This document shows positions 48,875 through 61,097 of a stretch of 64,000 bases of DNA, piece after piece. The DNA comes from Jaltomata sinuosa (taxonomy: Eukaryota; Streptophyta; Magnoliopsida; Solanales; Solanaceae). Where the stretch lies: NCBI GenBank assembly GCA_003996215.1, contig QJPP01000277.1, forward strand, positions 186,001-250,000, in the 5' to 3' direction. Within the stretch, counting starts at the first letter, position 1. Each line of letters starts with the position of its first letter. The position numbers and the translations under genes were made by a program. The notes below the pieces were generated by a model. That model saw nothing but the letters and a program-made list of their open reading frames with translations, was not told the origin of the DNA and made no database searches.

Positions 48875-51059
48875 TGTGACACCTCAAAATTTGATCCAGC
48901 TTTTAAACTTAGAAGAATCTGAAAATTTCATCTTTCCAGGAATTACGGGTCCATACTACGGACAGTGGTTCGAACCACGGGCCATGAAATGAAATCGTGG
49001 TTTGCCTTATGCAGGATTAGCCTATGGTCTGAGAATCACGAGTGGATTCTACGGACCATAGTTCATTCTATGGACTATCCTGTTCACTCGTGAAATCATA
49101 CCTGAGGGTTGCCTGTTTCCCTAGGAACCATGAGTGACTTCTACAGACCATAGTTTGAACTGCGAACCTTTCTATCAACTCGTGGAACTTGATCTGAGCT
49201 ATGCCAAGTTCCCTGAGAATCACGAATTCGTCTACCAACCATAGTTTGAACTATGGTCTACCCTGTTGACTCATAGAGTCTTTTCTGTAGCCTGGTGACT
49301 TGGCCAGGAACCACGAGTGGAAACCACGAGCCGTGGTTCAGTCTACGACTAATGGAATCCGTCCGTGATTCCTGAAGTCGACTTTTTAATAACTTTTTCC
49401 TAATTAAATCTTAGGGGTATTTTTGTAAATAACTACACTTTTAACTATTAAGTGGGGTCGTTTTGACCACTTTTAGTAGGATTTCATCCTTAATTAGCCT
49501 AAGTACTTCCTTATTCCTCATTGATCTCCCAAAAAAGGAAAGAACTTCTTCAAGCTCCAAGTTCTAGCTCCATTGCAAGGGATTAAATTCCAAGTCTCCA
49601 TTCTTCTCACCCAAGGTTTAGAAAGCTTCAATTCAGGTATGTGGGTATTCAATAACGGAATCCCTTCACCCTTATGCCTAAAATCCTCAAGTTTACTTTG
49701 ATTTATGAATTTATGAAATTAGGGTTCTTGCCCAATTTGAGGAAAAGTTATGGGTTTTGTTTTAAAGTGTCAATTCATGATTTCTCACTTATTACCCATG
49801 TTTTAATTAAGATTCCTTGAATGATTTCAAGAGCCCATAAGTTTGATGATAATTCTAGCATGATTCCATTGAATTGGATGTTTTCAAGTAAAATTGGCAT
49901 GTTTACATAACATGGACTCTATTATCATGAAAATGGCATGCCTAATTCTTCAAGTTATGAATTTAAAAATAAAAGTATATTTTGAATTATGGCTATGCTA
50001 AGTTTTAAGGATTTTGAAGTATAAATCATATGACATCAAATATGTCTCTATGTTTTATGAAAGGTTTGGCATCTAGATATGTCTACCTAAGCTATGTGAA
50101 TTTCATGGTATTAGATATACTCATATGCTTTTCAAACAGATTTGTCATTAGATATATCACAAGTTTAAGTTGAGCTATAAGTATGTTTTGGGAGTAGTAT
50201 TGAGTACCGAGTTGGATTTGATGAGCGTACCCCTTGTATATCCCAGAACTACGTGCCATTGTAGGTTCTTTAAGTCCCCTCTATGGGCATAAGACATCGT
50301 GATCACAGTAGTTATGCCTTTATACCCTGGCAAGGTATATTGGGTCCTTTCGATGGGGCGGATATATCAGATTCCATGTAACTCACATGGTCTATGTTGG
50401 TTAGAGAACCTCCATAGAAACAATTTCAGTTATTTAAATGCATTGGCTCTTTGCTTTCAGACTTCAGAAGTTCTATTATTACTTATGGTTTTCAAATATA
50501 TTTATGCCAATGATATTGCATTGAGTCCTTCACATTTCAACTTTCACAATCATAGCATGATTTCAGTTTTATAGTATGTATAACATGTTTACTTTAGATT
50601 TTGCATAACTCACATACTCATTACATCCTATAGTACTGACGCATATTTTCTGCTGCATCCTTTTGATGATGCAGATTCAAGTTCATATCCCCAGATTCGT
50701 GGCTAGAGATTAGCTGGTGTCCCAGCATTGAGTGGTGAGTCCTCATACTTCAAGGACTAGTATCAGTTATCTATATTTATGGTTTATGTTTAATATTTGG
50801 AGTTAGATGTGGGCTTATCCCAGCAACTCATTATTCAGTTTAGAGGATTTCAAAGATAGTAGAGATTCTGTCTTTGGGTTTCAGATTCTGTTATGTTATG
50901 TTTGAGTTTTTGATGACTCAGTCTACCTATCTTTCCAGTTTAATTCTTCCATTAAGTTAATCTATGTTTGTTTAAGTCATGCTTTAGCCAAGGGTTAACT
51001 TGGGGAACTTGTGGTCCAGGTCCCGTGTTACGTCTAGGGGGTAGCCTCGAGGCATGAAA
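48875..51059 (+). repeat. Element D 5' LTR
   Basis: Begins TGTGACACCTCAAAATTTGA and matches 56310-58494. It carries an array of palindromic GGACCATAGTTT/GAACCACG-type repeats at about 48950-49380. Confidence 0.92.
48950..49380. repeat. Palindromic repeat array in element D LTR
   Basis: Many units based on CCATAGTTTGAACTATGG and GAACCACGAGTG. The clearest is ACCATAGTTTGAACTATGGT at 49238-49257, with 9-bp perfect arms and a 2-base centre. The counterpart in the other LTR is at about 56385-56800. Confidence 0.8.
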
Positions 51060-51063
51060 ACCT

Positions 51064-51075
51064 TATGATCAGAGC
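51064..51075 (+). promoter_or_regulatory. Primer binding site of element D (decayed)
   Basis: TATGATCAGAGC, with the ATCAGAGC core of the tRNA-complementary site, five bases past the LTR. Confidence 0.65.
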
Positions 51076-51267
51076 CAAGTTCAAGAGTCCTAGGGTGTCT
51101 GAAATCCGCATCGAGTAGAGTCTCTTTCATATGTGTGAAGCGCGCCACTCTTATGAGAGAGAAGCTTTGAGGTTTCTTAGGAAAAACTTCAGTTATTTCT
51201 TGATCAATATCATGCGATGGAGTTTAACTCTATTACCCTCTGATGCATTCTCTATGCATTTCAGATT

Positions 51268-52500
51268 ATGCCTCCTCGCCGTGCCATGCCTCGTCGAGCC
51301 CCTCAAAATGTTGACCCTCTGATTCCAGGCCCAGAGGTCACAAATGCGAAGTTCAGAAATGCCATTCATTTGCTAGCTCATACTATGGCCGCTCAGTCCA
51401 ATCAATAGGCTCCTATCCTCGTTTACCCTTAAGGTAGAATAGAGGCTCGAGTTCAAGATTTCATTCGCATGAACCCACCTGAGTTCTGGGGTTCAAAAGT
51501 TGGTGAGGATCCACAAAATTTCTTGGATGGGGTAAAGAAGATCTTCGGTGTGATGCACGTGGGTAGTGTTAATTGTATTGAGCTAGCTTCCTATCAACTC
51601 AAGGACATGGCTCATATTTGGTTCACTCAATGGAAAGATTCTAGGGCTAGGGATGTGGTCTCTATAATATGGGAAACCTTTGAGAGGGCTTTTCTTAACC
51701 GATTCTTCCCGAGGAAGTTGAGGCAAGCTAAGGTCGAAGAATTCGTGAATTTGAGGCAACGTTCTATGTCAATGCAAGAGTACGGATTGAAGTTCACCCA
51801 GCTTTCTAGGTATGCTGCTTCCATGGTAGCTGACCCATGGGATGAGATGAGTAAGTATGCTTATGGAGTGTCAGATGTGGTAAAGAAAGAGTGTAGGTCC
51901 GCGATGATTTTGGGTGACATGGATATTTCTTGACTTATGACTCATGACCAACAGATTGGGGGAGACAAGTTGAGGGAGAACAAGAGGGTTAGGTATGAGA
52001 GTTCAGGTTTTGGCCATCATAGGTCCGGAGGCGGACATCGCTCTTTGTTCCAGAAGAAATCATCAGGACCCATTCATTCTTCAGCTAGTGCTCCTACCCA
52101 GGCCCCAAGGCCTCGTCATGATCAAACTGGTAGGGAATCTGGTTCCTATTCGCAGAGCAGTGTTGTAAAGGGGACTCCTTACCCTTCTTGCAACAAGTGT
52201 GGTAGATGTCATCCCGATGAGTGTTTGGCTGGTAGAGTTGAATGTTTTGGGTGTGGATAGGTTAGACACAGGATTAAGGATTTCCCTTCAGCTAAGAAGG
52301 GTCAGGGAGGTAGTAGGACACAATTTTCTCCAGCTTCCCCAGGAGGTCGACCAGCCCAATAGGGCACTACTTCTAGTTCTGGTGGTCAGCGCCAAAACTG
52401 CCTTTATGCCATGTCTTCTAGCCAGGATCAGGAGAGTTCACTGGATGTTGGTATTGGTATGTTGAAAGTCTTCTCTTTTGATGTGTATGCTTTATTGGAT
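51268..52500 (+). pseudogene. Element D gag
   Basis: ATG at 51268 (MPPRRAMPRRAPQNVD). One frame continues to about 52500 with stops but no frameshift. The capsid core includes FIRMNPPEFWGSKVGEDP, ASYQLKDMAHIWFTQW, ETFERAFLNRFFP and EFVNLRQRSMSMQEY, of the retrotransposon-gag type. Near 52190-52290 there are two zinc-knuckle-like segments, CNKCGRCHPDEC and CFGCG. The second loses its last Cys (Phe) and contains a stop. Gag and protease adjoin without a spacer. Confidence 0.88.
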
Positions 52501-54126
52501 CCCGGGGTACCTATCTTTTGTGACCCCTTATGTTTCTTGCAAGTTTGAGGTTAGTCCTGAACAACTCTTAGAACCCTTTTGTGTTTCTACTCCTATTGGT
52601 GAGTCAGTTCTAGCTTAAAAGAATCTACCAAAATTTTCCTATCTCAGTTCTTCAAAGAGTCACTTCAGTGGATCTAGTAGAGTGGGAGATGACTAATTTT
52701 GATGTTATTCTTGGTATGGATTGGTTGTATACATGTTATGCCTCGGTTGATTGTCGTACTCGAGTCATCAGTTTCAAGTTCCCAAATGAACCTATCTTAG
52801 AGTGGAAAGGTAGTCCTCCATCCTCGAAGGGTCATTTCTTATCTTATCTTAAGGCTAGAAAGATGATTTCTAAGGGTTATGTCTATCATATAGTTTGGGT
52901 TATGGACAAAGAGTATGAATCCCCATCTCTTCAGTCTTTTCCTATTGTATATGAGTTTTCAGAAGTATTTCCCGAAGATTTGCCCGGAGTCCCTCCCGAG
53001 TGGGAGATCGACTTTGGGATAAACATCCTTCTAGATACGAATCCTTTCTCTATTCCTCCCTATAGAATGGCTCCCGCAAAGCTTAGAGAATTGAAAGATC
53101 AGTTGAAAGACCTCTTTGATAAGGGTTTTATTCGACCCAACATCTCTTTATGGGGTGCTCTAGTTCTATTTTCATGAAATAAAAATGGTTCCCTCAGAAT
53201 GTGTATCGACTACCGTCAGTTGAACAAGGTCACAATCAAGAATAAGTATCCCATTCCTAGGATTGATGACTTGTTCGATTAGCTTAAGGGTGCCAGATAC
53301 TTCTCTAAGATTGACCTTAGATCTGGTTATGATCAGCTTCGTGTTAGAGAGTGTGACATCCCAAAGACAGCCTTTAGAACTCGGTATGGTCATTATGAAT
53401 TTGTGGTTATGTCTTTTGGACTAATGAATTCTCTTTCAGCCTTTATGGATTTGATGAACCGTGTGTTCAAGCAGTATTTGGATATGTTTGTGATTGTGTT
53501 CATTGCTGATATCCTTATCTATTCTAGGAGAGACGAGGAGCATGCAGACCATTTGAGAGTGGTCATGCAAACTCTTAAGGACCGGTAGTTATTTGCTAAG
53601 TTTAGCAAGTGTGAGTTTTGGATGCAGTCTTTGTTGCTTTTCTGGGTCATATTGTGACTAGAGATGGTATTCAGGTTGATTATCATAAGATTGAGGTAGT
53701 AAAGAACTGGTCTAGACCTACTTCTCTGTCTGATATTAAAAGCTTTTTGGGTTTGGCTAGTTACTACAGGAGATTTATAGAAGGGTTTTCTTCCATTGCT
53801 TCCCCATTGACTCAGTTGACTCAGAAGAAGGTTAAATTTTAGTGGTTTGATCTATATGAGAAGAACTTTCAGGAATTGAAGACTAGATTGACCACAATCC
53901 AGTGTTGGCTCTACCCGAGGGCCTAGATGACTTTGTGGTGTATTGTGATGCTTCTAGGATTGGTTTGGGTTGTGTTTTGATGCAGCGTGAAAAGATGATT
54001 GCTTATTCTTTGAGACAGCTTAAGATTCATGAGAAGAACTACCCTACTCATGATCATGAGTTAGCGGCCGTGGTTTTTGCTTTGAAAATTTGGATACATT
54101 ACTTGTATGGTGTTCATGTGGATGTG

Positions 54127-54186
54127 TTCACTGATCATAAGAGTCTTCAGTACATGTTCACCGATCATAAGAGTCTTCAGTACATG
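54127..54186 (+). repeat. 30-bp in-frame tandem duplication in element D RNase H
   Basis: Two copies of a 30-base unit (54127-54156 and 54157-54186) with one mismatch, each encoding [10 protein letters not shown]. This doubles the RNase H block carrying an acidic residue. Confidence 0.93.
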
Positions 54187-55390
54187 TTCACTCAAAAGGA
54201 ATTGAATCTTTGTCAAAAGAGATGACTTGAGCTTCTTAAGGATTATGATATGAGTATGCTTTACAATCCGGGTAAGGCCAATGTCATGGCGGATGCACTT
54301 AGTAGGTTGTCCATGGGTAGTATGTCTTCAGTTGAGGACGGAAACAAGGAGTTAGCTAAGGATGTTCATTGACTTGCTCGATTAAGAGTTTGCCTTATGG
54401 ATTCGACAAAAGGTGGTGTTATTGTTCAGAATGGTTCCGAATCTTCCTTGGTAGCTGAAGTGAAAAAAAATAAGACAGTGATCCTATTTTGCACCAGTTG
54501 AAGGGTGCAGTCCATCAACAAAGGGTAGAGGTTTTCTCCCAAGGGGGAGATGGTGTGCTTTGATATCAGGGTTGATTGTGTGTTCCCAACATAGATGGGT
54601 TGAGATAGCGAATTTTGATAAAGGCTCATATCTCTAGGTATTCTATTCACCCCAGTGCCACCAAGATGTACCATGACCTACGGGAAGTATATTGGTGGAA
54701 TGGAATTAAGAGGGATATAGAAGGTTTTATGGCTAAGTGTCACAACTGTCAATAAGTGAAAGTAGAGCATCAGCAACCGGGTGGTATGACTCAGGATATT
54801 GATCTTCCTACTTGAAAGTGGGAAGCAATCAATATGGACTTCATTACTGGTTTGCCTCGTACTCGAAGGCAACATGATTCTATTTGGGTGACTGTCGACC
54901 AAATGACTAAGTCATCCCCTTCTTGGCTATTAAGACTACGGATTCAACAGATGATTATGCCAGACTCTACATTCGGGAGATAGTCAGATTGCATGGTGTC
55001 CCATTGTCTATCATTTCTGATAGGGGTACTCAGTTTACATCCCAGTTTTGGAGGTCATTTCAGAAAGGTCTTGGTACTTAGGTTAAGCTTGACACAACTT
55101 TTCACCCATATACGGATGGCCAGGCAGATCATACTATTCAGACTTTGGAGTATATGTTGACAGATTGTCTGATTGATTTCAAAGGTAATTGGGATGATCA
55201 ATTACCTACTATCGAGGTTGCCTACAACAACAGTTGTCATTCTAGCATCCAAATGGCTCTTTATGAGGCAATTTATGGGCGGAGGTGTATGCCTCCTATT
55301 CATTGGTTTGAGGTTTGTGAGGCAGCTTTGATTGGTCCATATTTGGTTCATGAGACTATGGAAAAGGTTCAGATCATTAGGGAGAGGTTG

Positions 55391-55575
55391 TCTTACCAAT
55401 ATATTCTAGATCCGGCTTAAAAGACAAAGCAAAAAGCATCTCAACTATTTATACAAATACAGATATCGATTCCCGCTACAGATGACACTTCCAACCGGAA
55501 CCAGGGACAAATGAACTGATTATTTTCACAAATCTTCTTAAATAAAAAAGCCGATTTGAGATCATTTATCCAGGG
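55391..55575. other. 185-bp unexplained insertion in element D integrase
   Basis: The integrase C-terminus reads up to IRERL at 55390 and resumes in register with KTTQSRHKSYADV at 55576. The sequence between has stops and no homology that I recognise. AGATCATT occurs at 55371 and again at 55559, near both edges. Confidence 0.6.
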
Positions 55576-56297
55576 AAGACCACTCAGAGTCGACATAAAT
55601 CATATGCAGATGTGAGGACAAGAGAGTTGGAGTTTGATGTTGATGATTGGGTATTTCTAAAGGTGTCACCCATGAATGGTGTGATGAGATTTGGAAAGAA
55701 AGAGAAGCTTAGTTCCCGCTATGTAGGTCCTAATTGGATTCTGATGAGAGTTGGTAGTGTTGCTTATGAGTTGGATTTTCCAATAGATTTAGAAGCAGTT
55801 CATCCGGTTTTCCATGTTTCTTTGTTGAAGAAGTGTGTTGGTGATCCGACCTTGAATTTTCCTTTGGAAGATGTGGGTGTGAAGGATAGCCTTACTTATG
55901 AGGAAGTTCCCATAGAGATTCTTGATCATCAGGTTCAGAGGTTGAGGAATAAAGAAGTCGCTTCATTGAAGGTTCTTTAGAGGAATCAGCTAGTTGAGGG
56001 AGCTACTTGGGAAGCAGAAGAAACCATGAAATCCAAGTACCCTCATCTCTTTTCTTCCGATTCAGTTTCAGTTTGAGGTACTAGTTTCCTCCTTAGTATG
56101 TCCCTCCGACTCTATTCCACCAGTTTTCCTTATAATCCTAGCATGCATTCATGTTTTCCGAAGTTAGTTCAATCATGTTTCAAGTTGAGAAGCTCAATTT
56201 TCATGTTTATCCTTTAGCTTTCATGTTTTGTTGCTTGGTTGGGCTATATTTTTCCAGTTTTCCTTGCTTAGTCTTCATTCGAGGAAGAATGATCCCA

Positions 56298-56309
56298 AGG
56301 GGGAGATAT
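56298..56309 (+). promoter_or_regulatory. Polypurine tract of element D
   Basis: AAGGGGGAGATAT directly precedes the 3' LTR, the usual second-strand primer. Confidence 0.8.
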
Positions 56310-58494
56310 TGTGATACCCCAAAATTTGATCCAGCTTTTAAACTTAGAAGAATCTGAAAAAAATTAACTTTCCAAGAATTATGGGTCCATACTACGGACC
56401 GTGGTTCAAACCATGGGCCATGGAATGGAATCGTGGTTTTCCTTCTGCAGGATTAGCCTCTGGTCTGAGAACCACGAGTGAATTCTACGGATCGTAGTTC
56501 ATATGGACTGTCCTGTTCACTCGTGAAATTATACCTGAGGGTTGCCTGTTTCCCCAGGAACCATGAGTGACTTCTACGGACCATAGTTTGAAATGCGAAC
56601 CATCCTATCGACTCGTGGAACTTGATCTGAGCTATGCCAAGTTCCATGAGAATCATGAATTGGTCTATGGACCATAGTTTGAACTATGGTCCACCCTGTT
56701 GACTCGTAGAGTCTTTTCTGTAGCCTGGTGACTTGGCTAGGAACCACGAGTGGAAACCATGAGCCATGGTTCAGTCTACGACTTGTGGAATCCATCCGTG
56801 ATTCCTGAAGCTGACTTTTTATCAGCTTTTTCCTAATTAAATCCTAGGGGTATTTTTGTAAATACCTACCCTCTTAACTATTAAGTGGGGTCGTTTTGAC
56901 CACTTTTATTAGGGTTTCATCCTTAATTAGCCTAAGTCCTTCCTTATTCCCCATTCATCTCCCAAAAAGAGGAATGAACTTCTTCAAGCTCCAAGTTCTA
57001 GCTCCATAGCAAGGGATTAAATTCCAAGTTTCCATTCTTCTCATCCAAGGTTTAGAAAGCTTCAATTCAAGTATGTGGGTATTCAATAAGGGAATCCCTT
57101 CACCCTTATGCCTAAAATCCTCAAGTTTACTTTGATTTATGAATTTATGAATTTATGAAATTAGAGTTCTTGCCCAATTTGGGAAAAAGTTATGAGTTTT
57201 ATTTTAAAGTTTCAATTCGTGATTTCTCACTCATTACCCATGTTTTAATTAAAATTCCTTGCTTCATTTCAAGAGCCCATATGTTTGATGATAATTCTAG
57301 CACGATTCCATTGAATGGCATGTTTTCAAGAAAAAATGGCATGTTTAGATAGCATGGCATCTATTATCATTAAAATTGCATGCCTAATTCTTCAAGTTAT
57401 GAATTTAGAAATAAAATTATGTTTTGAATAATGACTCTGCTAAGTTTTAAGGATTTTGAAGTATAAATTATATGACATCATATATGTCGCTATATTTTAT
57501 AAAAGGTTTGGCATCTAATATGTCTACCTAAGCTATGTGAATTGCATGGTATTAGATATAACCGTATGTTTTTCAAAGAGATTTGGAATTAGATATGTCA
57601 CAAGTATAAGTTGAGCTATAAATATTTTTTGGGAGTAGTATTGAGCATCAAGTTGGATTGTGTGAGTGTACCCCTTGTATATCCCAGAACTACGTGCCAC
57701 CGTAGGTTCTTTAAGTCCCCTCTGTGGGTATCAAACACTGTGATCACACTAGTTATGCCTTTACACCCTGGCAAGGTATATTGGATCCTTTCGATGGGGC
57801 AGATACATCGAATTCCATGTAGCTCACATGGTCTATGTCGATTAAAGAACCTCCCACAGAAATAGTTTCAGTTATTTAAATGCATTGGCTCTTTGCTTTC
57901 AGGCTTCAAAAGTTCTATTATTACTTATGGTTTTCAAGTATATTTATGCCTATGATATTGCATTGAGCCTTTCGCATTTCAACTTTCACAATTATAGCAG
58001 GATTTCAGTTTTAAAGTATGTATAACATGTTTACTTCATATTTTGCATATCTCAGATGCTAAATACATCCTATAGTACTGACGCATATCTTGCGCTGTAT
58101 CCTTTTGATGATGCAGATTTAGGTTCGGGTCCCCAAATTCAGGGCTAGAGAGTGTCCCAGCTTTGAGTGGTGAGTCCTCATACTTTGAGGACTAGTATCA
58201 GTTATCTATATTTATGGTTTCTATTTAGTATTTGGAGTTAGCTGGGGTATTGTCCTTGCAACTCATTATTCAGTTTAGAGGCTTTCAGACATAATAGAGA
58301 TTCTGTATTTGGGTTTCAGATTCTATTATGTTATGTTTGAGTTGTTGATGACTCAGTCTACCTATCTATCTAGTTTAATGCTTCTGTTAAGTTTATCTAT
58401 GTTTGTTTAAGTCATGCTTTAGCCAAGGGTTAACTTGGGGCACTTGTAGTCTCGGGTCCTGTGTTACATCTAGGGGGTAGCCTCGGGGCGTGAT
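56310..58494 (+). repeat. Element D 3' LTR
   Basis: Matches 48875-51059, with an end of the type GGGGCGTGATA. The palindromic array recurs near 56385-56800, including ACCATAGTTTGAACTATGGT at 56671-56690. It is followed by GTGGT, then element E pol. Confidence 0.92.
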
Positions 58495-58499
58495 AGTGG

Positions 58500-59870
58500 T
58501 GAAAGTGATGAGAATCCTTCTACAAGCCATTTGTAATACCCTGTTAACCCCATAAAGCTACAAACTTCTGTCAGGGTCATGAGTCTAGGACAAGTCCTAA
58601 CAACCTCAATCTTCTGTAAATCAATCTTAGTACCAGCATATGATACAATATGGCCCAAAAAGGCCAGGGAATGCAACTAGAACTCACACTTCAAGAGCTT
58701 AGCATACAACCTATAATCTCTGAGTACCTAAAGCACTACTCAAAGATGATCTCTATGCTTGGCCTCTCATTGAGAATGTAATAGAAGATCATTAATAAAT
58801 ACAATGATGAACAAGTTTAAAAATGGTCGGAAGATACTCTATAAGGTCCATAAATACTATTGGGTCATTCATCAACCCAAAACAAAAATCACTAGAAACT
58901 CAAAATGGCCATACCTGAGTTGAAGGTAATCTTTGGAATATAACTCTCTTGAACAAGTACCTGGTGGTACCCTAAATGTAAATCAATCTTTGAGAAGCAT
59001 TGGGCATCCTGTAGTTGGTAAAAAAACCCATCAATCCTTGGTAGTGGATATTTGTTCTTTATAGTCACTTTATTTAGTTTTTGGTAGTCTATACACTTAT
59101 ACAATGAGTCTCTTTTTTTCACACAAATAACATAGGTCCACCGCACGTTGATGCACTAAGCACGATGAAGCCCTTATCTAATAAATCTTTCAGGTTTTCC
59201 TTAAATTCCTTCAATTCTGATGGTGCAATTCTATATGGGAGAATCGATATCGGCTGGGCATCTGGTACTCTATTGATAGCAAAATCAATCTCCCATTTTT
59301 GAGAAATACAGTGGAGCTCATCTGGAAACACATTACCTAGTGAAATAGATTGAAGAGTCCGTGGCTCAGGATCAACATCCTATACTTGAACCATATGGTA
59401 AAAAGCAGCCTCTAGCAATCATTTTCTTTGCTTGAAGATAGGAAGTAGACCTTCCTTTTAGTGTTGTTGCATTACCCTTACACTCCCAAACTACTTGCCT
59501 TAGAATGTGGAATCTAATAATCTTCACTCGGTAGTCAACATTGGCATAACAATATGCCAACAAATCTATGCCCACAATAATATCAAAGTCAAGCATCTAT
59601 AGCTCTATCAGGTCTGCAGAGGTCTGACGGCCAACAATCTCTACCATACAATCTCAATAAACCCTCTAGGCAATAATAGAGTCACCAACTAGGGTAGACA
59701 TAAGAAAAAGGTCGATGAAATGACTCTGGTACTATACATAACTTCTCAGCAAGTAATGGGGTAACATACGATAATGTGGAGCCTAGATCTATCAAAACAT
59801 AAACATAGTGGGAGCAACCACTCAATATACCTGTCACAACATCAGGCAGTGACTCTAAATCCTAACAACC
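58500..59870 (-). pseudogene. Element E pol, upstream part (protease and RT)
   Basis: Minus strand: the protease motif reads LIDLGSTLSYV near 59770-59810. RT has ISILPYRIAPSELKEFKENL (about 59250), [20 protein letters not shown] (about 59080), and an active-site box reading FINDLLLHS near 58790 (first Asp is Asn). Further on are LAFLGHIVSYAGTKIDL and GYYKWLVEGFSS, and then the junction with element D at 58494. Multiple frame changes (about 59340, 59140 and between 58890 and 58680) and stops. Inactive. Confidence 0.82.
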
Positions 59871-61081
59871 TATCAGTGCATATGTGTGATTCTAGACACT
59901 ATCGAAACTAGATTCTCCCTCTTGGCCTTGACTTCTACCTGATGAAATATGGGAACCACACTTTACAGGATAAACTGAAAAAGATGACCTTGTTGCTAAT
60001 CTGTCTCTTTGTCCTGAACCTTATTGGTCCCTAAGTGGATAATATCTTTGTGTATGACCCTCTCAGCAACAAAAATAGCATGTCATGAAGCCTTGATGAC
60101 ATCTTTTGGCATATGTCTATCAAAAGTATCACAATGCATCACAGATGGTCTAGGCTGCTCTGGGACCCTATACTATTGCGAGCTTGACACTCGTGAGCTC
60201 TCACTCAGACTTGACTTCCCCTGGTGATCCAACATGCTACCTTTGGACTGTTGTGGTGGGGCCTAGGTGGTCTTCCTGAATACCAACACATGGAACCACC
60301 CTAAGCCTCTGTCTGAAACCCCATGGTCCTAGCCCTTTTATTTCTCTCTCTGGACCCTCTCTATCATATATTGCTGATATCAGAGCCCCTCTATGTTCTG
60401 TGCAATGGACTGAATTTATGTGATGTCTATATCATCATAAATTTTGGCCTTTGTGCAAGCCGAATAATAATCATAAGTCAAAGAACTCAATTCTTATGAC
60501 TCAGCTTTATAGCACGATTTGAGCAAAAGAAAGGTAACTTTCCTAAATAATGTCAGGCTAGTTATTACTCATGAATAGCAACCATCCTAATCAACAATTG
60601 AACTGCCTCCCTTATCCCCTGCTCCCTAATATCTGGTGGGGGAATAACAGGTGCTGGAGGTCATGTGTCCCTAGCTGCCTTAGGTATCAATGGAATAGGT
60701 GGGGCTGGGGGCACTACATCTCCCTGGGATTCAGCAGGTGCTGGGAAGCTAGAACTAGGGGTGATGGAGACTCACTCTGTGTCTCCAAAGAACTCTTTCC
60801 CTCTTACTCAGCAGGGAATGACTGGTACCTTCCCTCGGATACATGCCTATCTCTGGCTGTGCTATCTCCTAAGTGTAGGTACTTAGTCAGACAAGAAATA
60901 CAAAGGACAATTTAGATTTCATATGTTCTTATAACTTAGCTCTATAGCACGATTTATCAATTAAAAGAAATGTAACCATTCCTAAATTCCATGTAGCCTC
61001 CTAATTATAAGTGTGGTGTACAACACACCCATAAGAAAAATTCTACTAGACACGACTTGTGGACTCCCTTAGACACGACCT
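59871..61081 (-). pseudogene. Element E gag relic
   Basis: Minus strand around 60830-60570 keeps Pro-rich N-terminal gag text (VVPPAPPIPLIPK) and REAVQLLIRMVA. Near 60055-60100 a zinc knuckle relic reads CYFCC then EGHTQRYYP, after a stop. The capsid core that the other elements show (a PPxFxG-type block and the WW/FERAF region) is not visible between these, so the core seems deleted or decayed beyond recognition. Plus-strand frames here are shadows. Confidence 0.6.
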
Positions 61082-61093
61082 GCTCTGATACCA
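61082..61093 (-). promoter_or_regulatory. Primer binding site of element E
   Basis: GCTCTGATACCA, the perfect complement of TGGTATCAGAGC, four bases inside the 5' LTR. Confidence 0.92.
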
Positions 61094-61097
61094 AGTT

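Larger units (their letters stand above)
52501..56076 (+). pseudogene. Element D pol (protease-RT-RNase H-integrase-chromodomain)
   Basis: A frameshift near 52505-52515 falls within the protease motif. RT has [19 protein letters not shown] (about 53050), [17 protein letters not shown], and an active-site box reading FIADILIYS at 53499 (first Asp is Ala). A shift near 53625 leads to LGHIVTRDGIQVDY and SFLGLASYYRRFIEGFSS, and another near 53900 to RNase H with VVYCDAS (53938) and a duplicated [10 protein letters not shown] block. The integrase has an HHCC relic near 54640-54760 and then a core with [24 protein letters not shown], and Asp in place of Glu (GQADHTIQ). A 185-bp insertion at 55391-55575 splits the integrase C-terminus. 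The chromodomain-like end is HQVQRLRNKEVASLKVL (about 55930), with a stop near 55978. Inactive. Confidence 0.9.
48875..58494 (+). mobile_element. Element D: Ty3-gypsy chromovirus nested in element E
   Basis: LTRs of equal length (48875-51059 and 56310-58494), a primer site, gag, pol and a polypurine tract (about 56298-56309) all on the plus strand. Flanking 5-mers GTGCT (48870-48874) and GTGGT (58495-58499) agree at 4 of 5 bases. It splits element E between LVEGFSSLSPL and TKLTQK of its pol, the junction of RT and RNase H. Being nested, it inserted after E. Confidence 0.93.

Noticed and set aside
60571..60915. 114-codon plus-strand frame with many Trp and Cys
   Set aside because: It is antisense to the Pro-rich gag N-terminus of element E, which explains its composition.
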